Origin: CAZUCE01 sp964619265
Lineage (GTDB): Bacteria > Planctomycetota > UBA1135 > GCA-002686595
Direction of reading: 5' to 3'
DNA length: 64,000 nucleotides
NCBI GenBank assembly: GCA_964619265.1
Contig: CAZUCE010000006.1
Span: 105,757 to 169,756 of the forward strand
The translations under genes were made by a program, and so were the position numbers. Positions 18,374-25,687 of the stretch are shown here, piece after piece; the stretch's first letter is position 1; each line of letters opens with the position of its first letter. The notes under the pieces were generated by a model. The model was not told where the DNA came from and made no database searches. It saw nothing but the letters and a program-made list of their open reading frames with translations.

Positions 18374-20020
18374 ATGCACAGGCACTCTATGCATCGCTCC
18401 TTCGCCCTCGCCTGCCTGGCTCTCGCCGGCCTGTTCTCGGCGCCCGCAAGCGCTCAACAAAACGAGATCCCCGGCACCGACGTTTCGCTAGGCATCCTTC
18501 AGGAACTGGTTCAACAGGGCCACCAGGGACCGTTCCCCAGTGGTGTGACCGCGGTCTCGATGTCGACGACCTCCTGCAACTTGGGATCGGTCAACGTGCC
18601 GTGGTTCGCCACGATGGACGAAGACCACCCGTTCATCGCGTTCCTTTTGGCCCGCGAGGACGACAGCGGTCGCTTCGTTCAAATCTCCGACCGCAGCAAC
18701 GTCAAGCACGGCTTCTTCGCGTTGTCGAACAGCCAGTGCATCCCGTGCGTGAATCCGGTTTTCGCGGGGAACTTCCTCGGAGTCGGTTGCTCGGACACCT
18801 ACAGCACGTTCAACAACGCGTTCAACTTCGAGCTCGGGCCGGCCGACGAAATCAACCCCTGGCTGGGAACCTGGGACGCGGAGTGTTCCTTCTTCGACCT
18901 GGGCCTCAACCCCGGACCGGGCGCTGTTTGTGACGGCAACCGCAGTTTCACGTTCGGTCAGTCCAACAACCTCGGCCCGCTCGGTTTCCGCGTGATCGTC
19001 AGGGATGAGGACCTGAACGCCAGCAACGATCCGACCTTCTGGTACTCCTCCCAGTACGTGGTCCGGGGTGAGCCCGAAGCCAACCGAACAAACAACCTGG
19101 GCTCGCGTCGCTTTGTCCCGACGTGGAATGGCAACCAGTGGAACTTCCAAATCGGTGCGCAACTTCTCGAGGGCTCGCTCCTTCAGCGCTGGGAAGACGC
19201 GACCGTCACCTCAGAGAAGAACGGTATGGACGACGGCCGCGTCTACGTGGGCGTCAAGGTCACCGGACCGGTCGACGGTCTGTGGCACTACGAGTACGCG
19301 CTCCACAACCGGGACAACGCACGCGGCATCGACGGCCTCACCGTTCCGGTGTGCGCCCAGGCCGGGATTCAGAACTTCGGGTTCCGCGATATCGACAACG
19401 CGATCGGCAACAACTGGTCGGCGACCCTGAACGGTGGCTCGGTCGAGGTCGACGGCGAGGGCAACGCCCTGCGTTGGAACTCGATCTACAACTTCTGGTT
19501 CGATTCTCCGGCAGCGCCGGTATCCGGCGCGATCACCCTCGACGTGGCCGACCTCGGTCCCGGCGCCGACCAGTTCGCGGTCCCGACCACCGTCCCCGGT
19601 GTCGCGAACTTCGTCGCGACCGGCCCGGGCTGCTCGGCGACGACGCCGGGAACCCTGCGTACGAACGGCTTGGCCGCCCTCGGAGACCCGAACTTCGCCA
19701 TTCTTGGAACTGGCGTCGCGGCTGGGTCCCCGTCGCTCGTCTACGCGAGTGCGGTGGCCGGAAGCTTGCCGCTCGGTTCCTGCACCGTTTCCCTGGGTGG
19801 CTTGCCCGGCACGGACATCTTCCTGCTCGGTTCGGTGGTCAGCGATGCGGCGGGTGAATTCACTCTTCCGGTTCCTGTCCCGGCCAATCCCGCGCTCGAA
19901 GGCGTGACCTTGGAAACCCAAGGCATCGTCATCACCGGACCTGGCGGCCCGCTGCTGGACGTCGCCGAATTGACCGACGGCATGCGCTTCGTGTTCGGAA
20001 CGCCGACCGACTGCCTCTAG
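18374..20020 (+). CDS. secreted protein of unknown function with C-terminal beta module
   Basis: A 548-residue exported protein. Two in-frame ATGs, at 18374 and 18389, precede a good signal peptide (MHRSFALACLALAGLFSAPA) with cleavage near ASAQQ; the longer frame upstream is Pro/Arg-rich and unlikely. The mature part is rich in Asn, Gly and aromatic residues, with several Cys pairs (SQCIPCVNPVF, GVGCSDTY, DAECSFF, GAVCDGN) suggesting disulfides. The last 100 residues (GTGVAAGSPSLVYASAVAG to FVFGTPTDCL) resemble in pattern the C-terminal module of the glycosidase-like paralogs. I do not recognise the main domain. It is convergent with the polyferredoxin gene across the long inverted repeat. 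Confidence 0.7.
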   Translation: MHRHSMHRSFALACLALAGLFSAPASAQQNEIPGTDVSLGILQELVQQGHQGPFPSGVTAVSMSTTSCNLGSVNVPWFATMDEDHPFIAFLLAREDDSGRFVQISDRSNVKHGFFALSNSQCIPCVNPVFAGNFLGVGCSDTYSTFNNAFNFELGPADEINPWLGTWDAECSFFDLGLNPGPGAVCDGNRSFTFGQSNNLGPLGFRVIVRDEDLNASNDPTFWYSSQYVVRGEPEANRTNNLGSRRFVPTWNGNQWNFQIGAQLLEGSLLQRWEDATVTSEKNGMDDGRVYVGVKVTGPVDGLWHYEYALHNRDNARGIDGLTVPVCAQAGIQNFGFRDIDNAIGNNWSATLNGGSVEVDGEGNALRWNSIYNFWFDSPAAPVSGAITLDVADLGPGADQFAVPTTVPGVANFVATGPGCSATTPGTLRTNGLAALGDPNFAILGTGVAAGSPSLVYASAVAGSLPLGSCTVSLGGLPGTDIFLLGSVVSDAAGEFTLPVPVPANPALEGVTLETQGIVITGPGGPLLDVAELTDGMRFVFGTPTDCL

Positions 20021-20030
20021 ACGAACGGTC

Positions 20031-20062
20031 ACGCCGGTGCCAGTTCGACCTGACACCGGCGT
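20031..20062 (+). terminator. hairpin after the secreted-protein gene
   Basis: 9-bp stem ACGCCGGTG/CACCGGCGT (20031-20039 with 20054-20062) with a 14-base loop, starting 10 bases after the stop codon and directly abutting the left end of the 78-bp inverted repeat. No T-run. Confidence 0.45.
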
Positions 20063-20221
20063 ACGGCAGCCGGGCCAGACGCACCGCCGAGATCGGTGAT
20101 ACGGTGCCAGAGCCAAATACACCGCTGAGGCTCCGGCAGCGAAGCTGCCGGAGCCTCAGCGGTGTATTTGGCTCTGGCACCGTATCACCGATCTCGGCGG
20201 TGCGTCTGGCCCGGCTGCCGT
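20063..20221. repeat. perfect 78-bp inverted repeat with 3-base loop
   Basis: Bases 20063-20140 are the exact reverse complement of 20144-20221, separated only by GAA. I checked the arms base by base and found no mismatch. The palindrome fills the gap between two convergent genes and its right end is the first base of the minus-strand stop codon. There is no transposase, target duplication or second copy in the window. Read from either strand, a transcript would fold into one 78-bp RNA duplex. It may be an extreme bidirectional terminator, a palindromic element, or an assembly fold-back artefact. Confidence 0.95.
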
Positions 20222-21909
20222 TACCGATCTTCTAGCGCGATGCTCGCGAGTCTGGCTTCGACGCGGGATTCGCCGGGGTATTTCGTTTGGAGCATCTCCA
20301 GGTTCTTGCGCGCGGTGGTCCCGTCGCCCACGGCAATTTGAAAGCGGGTGAGCAGGAGCGTCGGTCCAAGTCCGTCGGGCTCGGCTTCGATCCAGGCTTG
20401 GACCGTGGGCAGCAGCTGGGCGATCTGCTCGAGCTCCAAGCTCCCCAGAGCGTCCTCGCGCAGGTCCAGAGCCGCCTCGAGTGCGAGGGCTGCGCCCTCG
20501 AAATCTCCCGCGCTAGCGCGCGTCCGGGACAGGCCTAGGTGCGCATCGGGATCTTCCGGAAAGCGGCTTGCCGCCCGCTCGAACGCTTGAGTCGCGCTCT
20601 CCAGGTCACGGAGCAGCTCGGCTTGACGCCCGATTTCCAATTCGAGCCCCGGTACAGGCAAGAAGGCCAGGCGCCGGGCTCGAAGCAAGGGAGCTTGAAC
20701 GGCGGCCGGTCCGAGGCCGGCGCGCAGGGCTCGGCCACTGGCGAGGAGTTCGAACTTCAGCCACAGACTGCTCGCGACGAAGCCGGCCCCGAGGAGCAGG
20801 ACTGCCGCTGCCACTCCACCAGAGCCAGTCCAGCGTCCGTTCGAGCGTAGAACGCGACCTTGGAACCGAACGTTGCCCCGCAGGGCCAAGCGCGAGGTGA
20901 GCACGCCTCCGAGTGCGGCAAACACGGACAGGATTACCGCGAGCAAGAGCGGAACCAGGCCGCGCAGGGCGAAAACACCCAGGAAAAAAACGACGACCAT
21001 CAGGAGCTCCTCGGGCCACGAGAAGTCGAACTGGCGGGCCGTCTTCCGTGGGCGTCCTTCAGATTTGGCCGCGAGGGCCTTGGGCGCTGGCCCGAAGCCA
21101 AACGACAGAGCGTCCTTGGGGCATGCGCTCACGCAGTCCATGCACTTCATGCACCCAGGGTCTACGACCTGTCCAAAATCGCGGACCTCTCGATGGACCT
21201 GTACGCCGCTGGTGCAAACAGCCGTGCAGTGTCCGCAGCCTTCGCAAGCGTCGGAGACCAAGATCCGAGCCTTGGTGACTCGGTCGGCGATGGAAAACAG
21301 AGCGCCGTAGGGACAGCCGTAGCTGCAAAACCCCTTCGCGCCCAAGATCCACACCGCGGCCAATCCGACCGCCAGGAACGTGATGACCGTCATCACCGGC
21401 CCGGGGAAGCGCGTGAAAAAGGTGTCTGTTGCGAATTCCCAGCGCGTGGCATCGGGTACGCCGCGCAGCAGTCCGGGCAATAGAAAAATCTCCAGCGCCG
21501 CAAGCAACGGCACGAAGGCCAAGAGCCGGGAGCGAATCGGGCGGGGTCGAATCCCGAACTTACTCAGCAACCAAGCGGAGCCATCCTGGAGCGCGACCAC
21601 GTGACAGGCCCAGCCGCAGAAAAAGCGACCCAGCAAGAGGGTCGAGACGATCAGCAACACGAGCAAAACCAGCCCGGCGTTCAGCACGCCTTCCGTCCAG
21701 TAGCGGCCGGCTTCGGAGGGCTCGAGCGGCGCCAGGCTGCGGCCGCGACTCGCGTGCCACAGGTGACCGGCGATGAGAAGGTGAACGCCTATCAGGACCA
21801 GAACGCGCCAGCGCCCGCGGGTCGAGCGCGGTTCGGCGGCGACGCCGGGGTGGCTCCCGCAGCCCGCGCGGTGAGCTTGGGCGACGGGTAGGTCCGGGTC
21901 GAGCTTCAC
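20221..21909 (-). CDS. membrane polyferredoxin (NapH/CcoG-like) with TPR tail
   Basis: A 562-residue membrane electron-transfer protein. The N-terminal part has membrane helices with two CxxxC(P/H) loops, GRFFCGWACHVVALQD and GFCSYGCPYGALFSI, as in NapH, NosR and RdxA/CcoG proteins. Two 4Fe-4S motifs follow: CEGCGHCTAVC and CMKCMDCVSACPKDAL. After three more hydrophobic segments, the last about 200 residues are TPR-like (ESATQAFERAASRFPEDPDA, DFEGAALALEAALDL), an unusual fusion. The start is GTG inside the mog stop (GTGA overlap), so the two are coupled. The role is probably quinol or quinone electron transfer or metal-centre maturation; the exact partner is unknown. Confidence 0.83.
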   Translation of the reverse strand: MKLDPDLPVAQAHRAGCGSHPGVAAEPRSTRGRWRVLVLIGVHLLIAGHLWHASRGRSLAPLEPSEAGRYWTEGVLNAGLVLLVLLIVSTLLLGRFFCGWACHVVALQDGSAWLLSKFGIRPRPIRSRLLAFVPLLAALEIFLLPGLLRGVPDATRWEFATDTFFTRFPGPVMTVITFLAVGLAAVWILGAKGFCSYGCPYGALFSIADRVTKARILVSDACEGCGHCTAVCTSGVQVHREVRDFGQVVDPGCMKCMDCVSACPKDALSFGFGPAPKALAAKSEGRPRKTARQFDFSWPEELLMVVVFFLGVFALRGLVPLLLAVILSVFAALGGVLTSRLALRGNVRFQGRVLRSNGRWTGSGGVAAAVLLLGAGFVASSLWLKFELLASGRALRAGLGPAAVQAPLLRARRLAFLPVPGLELEIGRQAELLRDLESATQAFERAASRFPEDPDAHLGLSRTRASAGDFEGAALALEAALDLREDALGSLELEQIAQLLPTVQAWIEAEPDGLGPTLLLTRFQIAVGDGTTARKNLEMLQTKYPGESRVEARLASIALEDR

Positions 21910-22451
21910 GACTTCTTCTTGGGGCGGAAGACCTGGACGACCTCGGGGTTGCCCTCCAGGTACGCGCCGCCGGCGAGCTCGATGCAGTAGGGGATCGCGG
22001 GGAACACAGCGTCCAGGCAAACGCGAATCGAACCGGGTTTGCCGGGCAGCGTAACGATCAGCGTGGTGCCAAGGATGGCAGCGGTTTGACGCGAGAGGAT
22101 CGCTGTGGGAACACCGGCTTCCAGAGACGCGCCGCGCATGCGCTCGCCGAACCCGGGCATGAGCTTGTCCGCAACCGCCTCGATCGCCTCGGGCGTGACG
22201 TCGCGCGGGGCGGGGCCGGTCCCGCCGGTCGAGCACACCAAGCTGGCACCCTCCTCGGCGAACCGGCGCAGCTCGGCTTCGATGCCTGGTTGCTCATCGG
22301 GGATCACGCGACGGACGAATCGACACTCGGTCGACAGATAATCGCGCAGGGCAGCCTCGATCGCGGGTCCTGAGACGTCTTCGTATTCCCCGCGGCTCGC
22401 GCGGTCGGAGATGGTCAGGATGCCGATCAGCGGCAAAGGGGAGCTGGACAT
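21906..22451 (-). CDS. mog: molybdopterin adenylyltransferase-like protein (MogA/MoaB)
   Basis: A 181-residue cytoplasmic protein of the MoCF-binding fold. MogA adenylylates molybdopterin before molybdate insertion. Seen: ILTISDRASRGEYEDVSGP at the N-terminus, the ligand loop CSTGGTGPAPRDVTPEA near residue 75, and LPGKPGSIRVCLDAVFPA near the C-terminus, all hallmark family motifs. The start is the ATG before SSSPLPLIG; the longer frame upstream is Pro-rich and lies in the divergent intergenic region. Coupling to the polyferredoxin gene hints at a shared role with a molybdoenzyme encoded elsewhere. Confidence 0.9.
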   Translation of the reverse strand: MSSSPLPLIGILTISDRASRGEYEDVSGPAIEAALRDYLSTECRFVRRVIPDEQPGIEAELRRFAEEGASLVCSTGGTGPAPRDVTPEAIEAVADKLMPGFGERMRGASLEAGVPTAILSRQTAAILGTTLIVTLPGKPGSIRVCLDAVFPAIPYCIELAGGAYLEGNPEVVQVFRPKKKS

Positions 22452-22633
22452 AGGAGCTGGCAGGCGGCGCTGGGGTGGGAAGCTTGAGGGGGGAGGGGGA
22501 AGCTCGGGCAGTGTCGCGAATCGAGGCGCCCCATGGGGAGCCTCGCCTCGTTTGCGGGTGATGCGGTCGGCGAGCGGGACGCTGGAGACCCGAGGTCCCA
22601 AGGGTCCTTGAGCTCCCGGCCGATAGTCCCGGG

Positions 22634-24343
22634 GTGACCCCCCCCGCAACTCCTCCGAGCGGACTCCCGGCCGGTTTCCGCGCCGATTTCCTAGCCCGGA
22701 ATCTGGCTGCGCTCGGGGAGCGCGACGGCGGTCTTGTCCGGCGCCTGACCTGGCCGGTCAGCGAAGCCCACGTGCGGATCGAGCCCGGCGGAGCTGCGCT
22801 TTTGAATTGGCGCCGGGCCTGGCGACGCTTGGACCTCGAAGGTGAAGCGCAAGGCGGCCGGATCGTTCAGCGGGCCTCGATCCCCGGGACGGGCGGAGTC
22901 TTGTTGGGCAGCGGGCTGGGCGAGCTGGTCGAGTCGGCGCTCGCCGAGTCCGGGGATGCGCCCTGGATCGCTTGGGAACGAGACCCCTGGCTGGTGCGCC
23001 TGATGCTCTCCCGGGTGGACTTCAGCGACGAGCTTTCCAGCGGTCGGTTGACGCTCGCGCTGGCCTCCGACTTGGTGCCGCTGGCGCGTTCCTTGGCCGG
23101 GGGCGGGTTGGCGGCCATGGAGCTGCGCGCCCACCCCCTGCTTGGATCGATCTACGCGTCCGAGCTGGAAGCGCTGCTGTCCGGTGCAGCCGGTCAGGTA
23201 GCGCTGGTCGCCGAGGGCGAACTGTTCGTCGATCAGATCAAACGTGCGCTGGGACGACGCAACTTGATTCCGATCCCTGTCGATCTCGAGCGCTTGTCCC
23301 TGGAGGAGTTGGATCACACGGTCCGCACGCTGCGACCGGCCCTGCTGTTTAGTATCAACTACACTCACGGTCTCGCCGAGTTTTGCGAACAGCGCTCGCT
23401 TCCCTGGGTGTGCTGGGAGGTCGACCCTTCCACCGACGAGCTACAGCCGCTCAAGACGCCGACTCGCAGGGGGCACGTCTTCACCTACGCCCGGCGCCAC
23501 GTGTCCGAGTTCAAGGCCGCCGGATTCTCGAGCGTGCACGCGATGCCGCTCGCTGCGGACGTGTTGGATCGGAAGCCCTGGGAAGAACACGGGCCGGAGC
23601 GAGAGAATTACCGGGCGCAGGTAGCGTTCGTCGGAGCGAGCATGGTTCAGCGCGGTCGCGAGTTGTTCGAAGACTTGGTCCGGCGCGCTGATCGAGCTGG
23701 AATCGCCGGCGCCCGGGAGCGTTGCGAACAACTGCTCGCGCGCCAGCGCGGTCCATCGAGTGCCTTTCATCTGGGAGCATGGCTCGATCGCGAGTGGCCC
23801 GAGTTGGAGGCTGCGCTTGCCTCCACGAGTGGGCCTTCGGCGCGAACGGCCCTGGGCGAGGTCGCGGCGGCGGAAAAGCGGCTAGGACTTGTCGCTGGCT
23901 TGTCCGATTTTGACACCCAGGTGTGGGGCGATGAAGGTTGGAAGCTTGTCGAGACGCATGGGATCCGTTGGCGCGGCGGGGCTCGGCACCAGACCGACCT
24001 TCCACGGATCTACTCGTCGGCGGAGGTCAATTTAGACATCGGCCGGCTGTACCAGTCCGACATCATCACGATGCGTGTGTTCGACGTTTTGGCCTGCGGA
24101 GGCTTGTGCTTGACCGAGGCAAACGAAGAAGTGAGTGAGCTGTTCGAGATCGGTGCGGAGCTCGACGTCTACGAAGGCGCCGAAGACCTCCAGCGCCGCA
24201 TACGCTGGTGGCTTGAGCGTCCCCTCGAGCGCGCCCGGGTCGCGGCGCGCGGGCGAGAAGCCGTGCTCGAGCGCCACACCATCGACAGGCGGCTGGGCGT
24301 GATGCTCGGCTACGCGTTTTCTTCGGAGTCCTGCGCAGCCTGA
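22634..24343 (+). CDS. CgeB-like glycosyltransferase
   Basis: A 569-residue protein starting at GTG (MTPPATPPSGLPAG). The middle region (LLFSINYTHGLAEFCEQRSL, WVCWEVDPSTDEL, FTYARRHVSEFKAAGF) matches the DUF3880/CgeB N-terminal Rossmann domain. The C-terminal part (LPRIYSSAEVNLDIGRLYQS, MRVFDVLACGGLCLTE) is the glycosyltransferase group 1-like domain, where the Glu after GGLCLT usually contacts the sugar nucleotide. CgeB-type proteins glycosylate surface or spore-coat proteins and polysaccharides. The first 200 residues are less conserved. Its 3-prime end overlaps the convergent MFS gene by 34 bases. Confidence 0.82.
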   Translation: MTPPATPPSGLPAGFRADFLARNLAALGERDGGLVRRLTWPVSEAHVRIEPGGAALLNWRRAWRRLDLEGEAQGGRIVQRASIPGTGGVLLGSGLGELVESALAESGDAPWIAWERDPWLVRLMLSRVDFSDELSSGRLTLALASDLVPLARSLAGGGLAAMELRAHPLLGSIYASELEALLSGAAGQVALVAEGELFVDQIKRALGRRNLIPIPVDLERLSLEELDHTVRTLRPALLFSINYTHGLAEFCEQRSLPWVCWEVDPSTDELQPLKTPTRRGHVFTYARRHVSEFKAAGFSSVHAMPLAADVLDRKPWEEHGPERENYRAQVAFVGASMVQRGRELFEDLVRRADRAGIAGARERCEQLLARQRGPSSAFHLGAWLDREWPELEAALASTSGPSARTALGEVAAAEKRLGLVAGLSDFDTQVWGDEGWKLVETHGIRWRGGARHQTDLPRIYSSAEVNLDIGRLYQSDIITMRVFDVLACGGLCLTEANEEVSELFEIGAELDVYEGAEDLQRRIRWWLERPLERARVAARGREAVLERHTIDRRLGVMLGYAFSSESCAA

Positions 24344-25575
24344 TGTCCGCTTGGATAGCGGTCTAGTTGGCGGGCTAGGATCGCGAGTCCGAACACGGAA
24401 GCTCCAGCCAGTAGGGCAAAGCCGCCAAGCAGGGCTTGGAGGCTCCCTTGGCCGAGTTGGTCCAGGTCGCCGATCCATGCGGCGACTCCGAACAGCACAG
24501 CTGCGAAGACGCCTTGACCGAGGAGGCTCTGTCCCGAGAACCAGGTAGCGCGCATTCGATCGGTGAGCTCGGGGTGCAAGAGCGTTCGTAGAACCGGGCG
24601 GGCTAGCGCCTGGGGCACGCTCCGCAACACGAGCACGGTTCCGAGGACCGGATGCACTGTGAACGCAAGCACCGTGAGCACCACACCTTGAAGGGCGAGG
24701 CTGCCGAGGAGGACCGAGGCGGGGCTGAGCTTGGCTCGCAGCACAGGAACGAGATGGGTCGCCAACGCGCCAAGCAGCATCGTCGAGCCGAGCAGGGCGC
24801 CGCTGACCCAGGGCGTGTCCCCGGCGAATTCCGGGGAAAGCTCTTTCAGCCGCTCGCGAACGATGGGTTGGAGGAACTCGAGCGGTACGTGGTGCAGGAC
24901 CATCGCACAGATTGAGGCGAGCAGCGCGAAGCGTGGAATCGGCCTTCCGAGCAGGGCGAACCAGGCGGCTGGACCGGGAGCGGGGTCCGACGAAGCGAAC
25001 TTCGCACGCGGCGGTTCGACCAAACCCAGGGCGATCCAGGCGGCTAGCCCCGAGAGTGCGGCGGTGGCCAGGTAGGCTAGTTTTAGTTGAACGGTCCCGA
25101 GCAGGCCGCCGAGGAATGCGGCGGCGGAGAGAGCGCCCAAGCCGGCTCGCGAGAGAGCCACCTCGTAGCGCAGCTGTTCTCCTGCGCGGCCGGTGGCCTT
25201 CAGGCTCTCGTACAACAAGGCGGTGTCGGTACCTGACACGAACGACCAGGAGCTAGCCAGGAGCGCTTGTCCGAGGGCAAACACGGCGAACGAGTCTCCG
25301 GTGAAGACGAGCAGCGCGCCGATCATCTGGAGGGCTGCGGCCAGCACCAGAGTCGGCTTGCGCCCCAACCGATCTGAAGCCACCCCTGAGGGCACTTCGA
25401 ATACCATCCCAAAGAGGTAGTAGATGGCTTCGAGCGCGATCACCTGGTCGACGGCGAGCCGCTGCTCGAAGTACAGGTAGAAAACCGGCAGGAAGAAGAC
25501 CGCACAGCGGGCCGCCTCAAACGCAATCAGGCGCCGCGGATTCGAGGCGAGTCGTGGTTTCGAGGGAGCGGCCAT
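24310..25575 (-). CDS. MFS transporter
   Basis: A 421-residue membrane protein with 12 predicted helices. Loop 2-3 carries the MFS signature GVASDRLGRKPTL, preceded by YYLFGMVFEVPSG, a pattern of drug/proton-type MFS members. A soluble loop between helices 6 and 7 (EPPRAKFASSDPAPGPA) splits two six-helix halves. The substrate cannot be inferred. The final 11 codons lie antisense to the end of the glycosyltransferase gene, so the two transcripts overlap. Confidence 0.88.
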   Translation of the reverse strand: MAAPSKPRLASNPRRLIAFEAARCAVFFLPVFYLYFEQRLAVDQVIALEAIYYLFGMVFEVPSGVASDRLGRKPTLVLAAALQMIGALLVFTGDSFAVFALGQALLASSWSFVSGTDTALLYESLKATGRAGEQLRYEVALSRAGLGALSAAAFLGGLLGTVQLKLAYLATAALSGLAAWIALGLVEPPRAKFASSDPAPGPAAWFALLGRPIPRFALLASICAMVLHHVPLEFLQPIVRERLKELSPEFAGDTPWVSGALLGSTMLLGALATHLVPVLRAKLSPASVLLGSLALQGVVLTVLAFTVHPVLGTVLVLRSVPQALARPVLRTLLHPELTDRMRATWFSGQSLLGQGVFAAVLFGVAAWIGDLDQLGQGSLQALLGGFALLAGASVFGLAILARQLDRYPSGHQAAQDSEENA

Positions 25576-25599
25576 CGTGGCGCAAGCTTAAGCGCCTGC

Positions 25600-25626
25600 G
25601 CTCCGGCGCACTTCGTGCGCCGGAGC
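25600..25626 (-). terminator. hairpin after the HNOBA protein gene
   Basis: Perfect 12-bp stem (25600-25611 with 25615-25626) around a TTC loop, 60 bases after the stop of the minus-strand gene and upstream of the MFS start. No long T-run; terminator-like. Confidence 0.55.
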
Positions 25627-25687
25627 TCCTCACCTGGTGACCGGCTTCCCGCGTCCGCGATAGCTCTGGCTCGGGGCTGGCTTGCGT

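Noticed and set aside
20063..20221. Insertion sequence or transposon end
   Set aside because: The arms meet at a 3-base loop with no transposase between or beside them and no target-site duplication.
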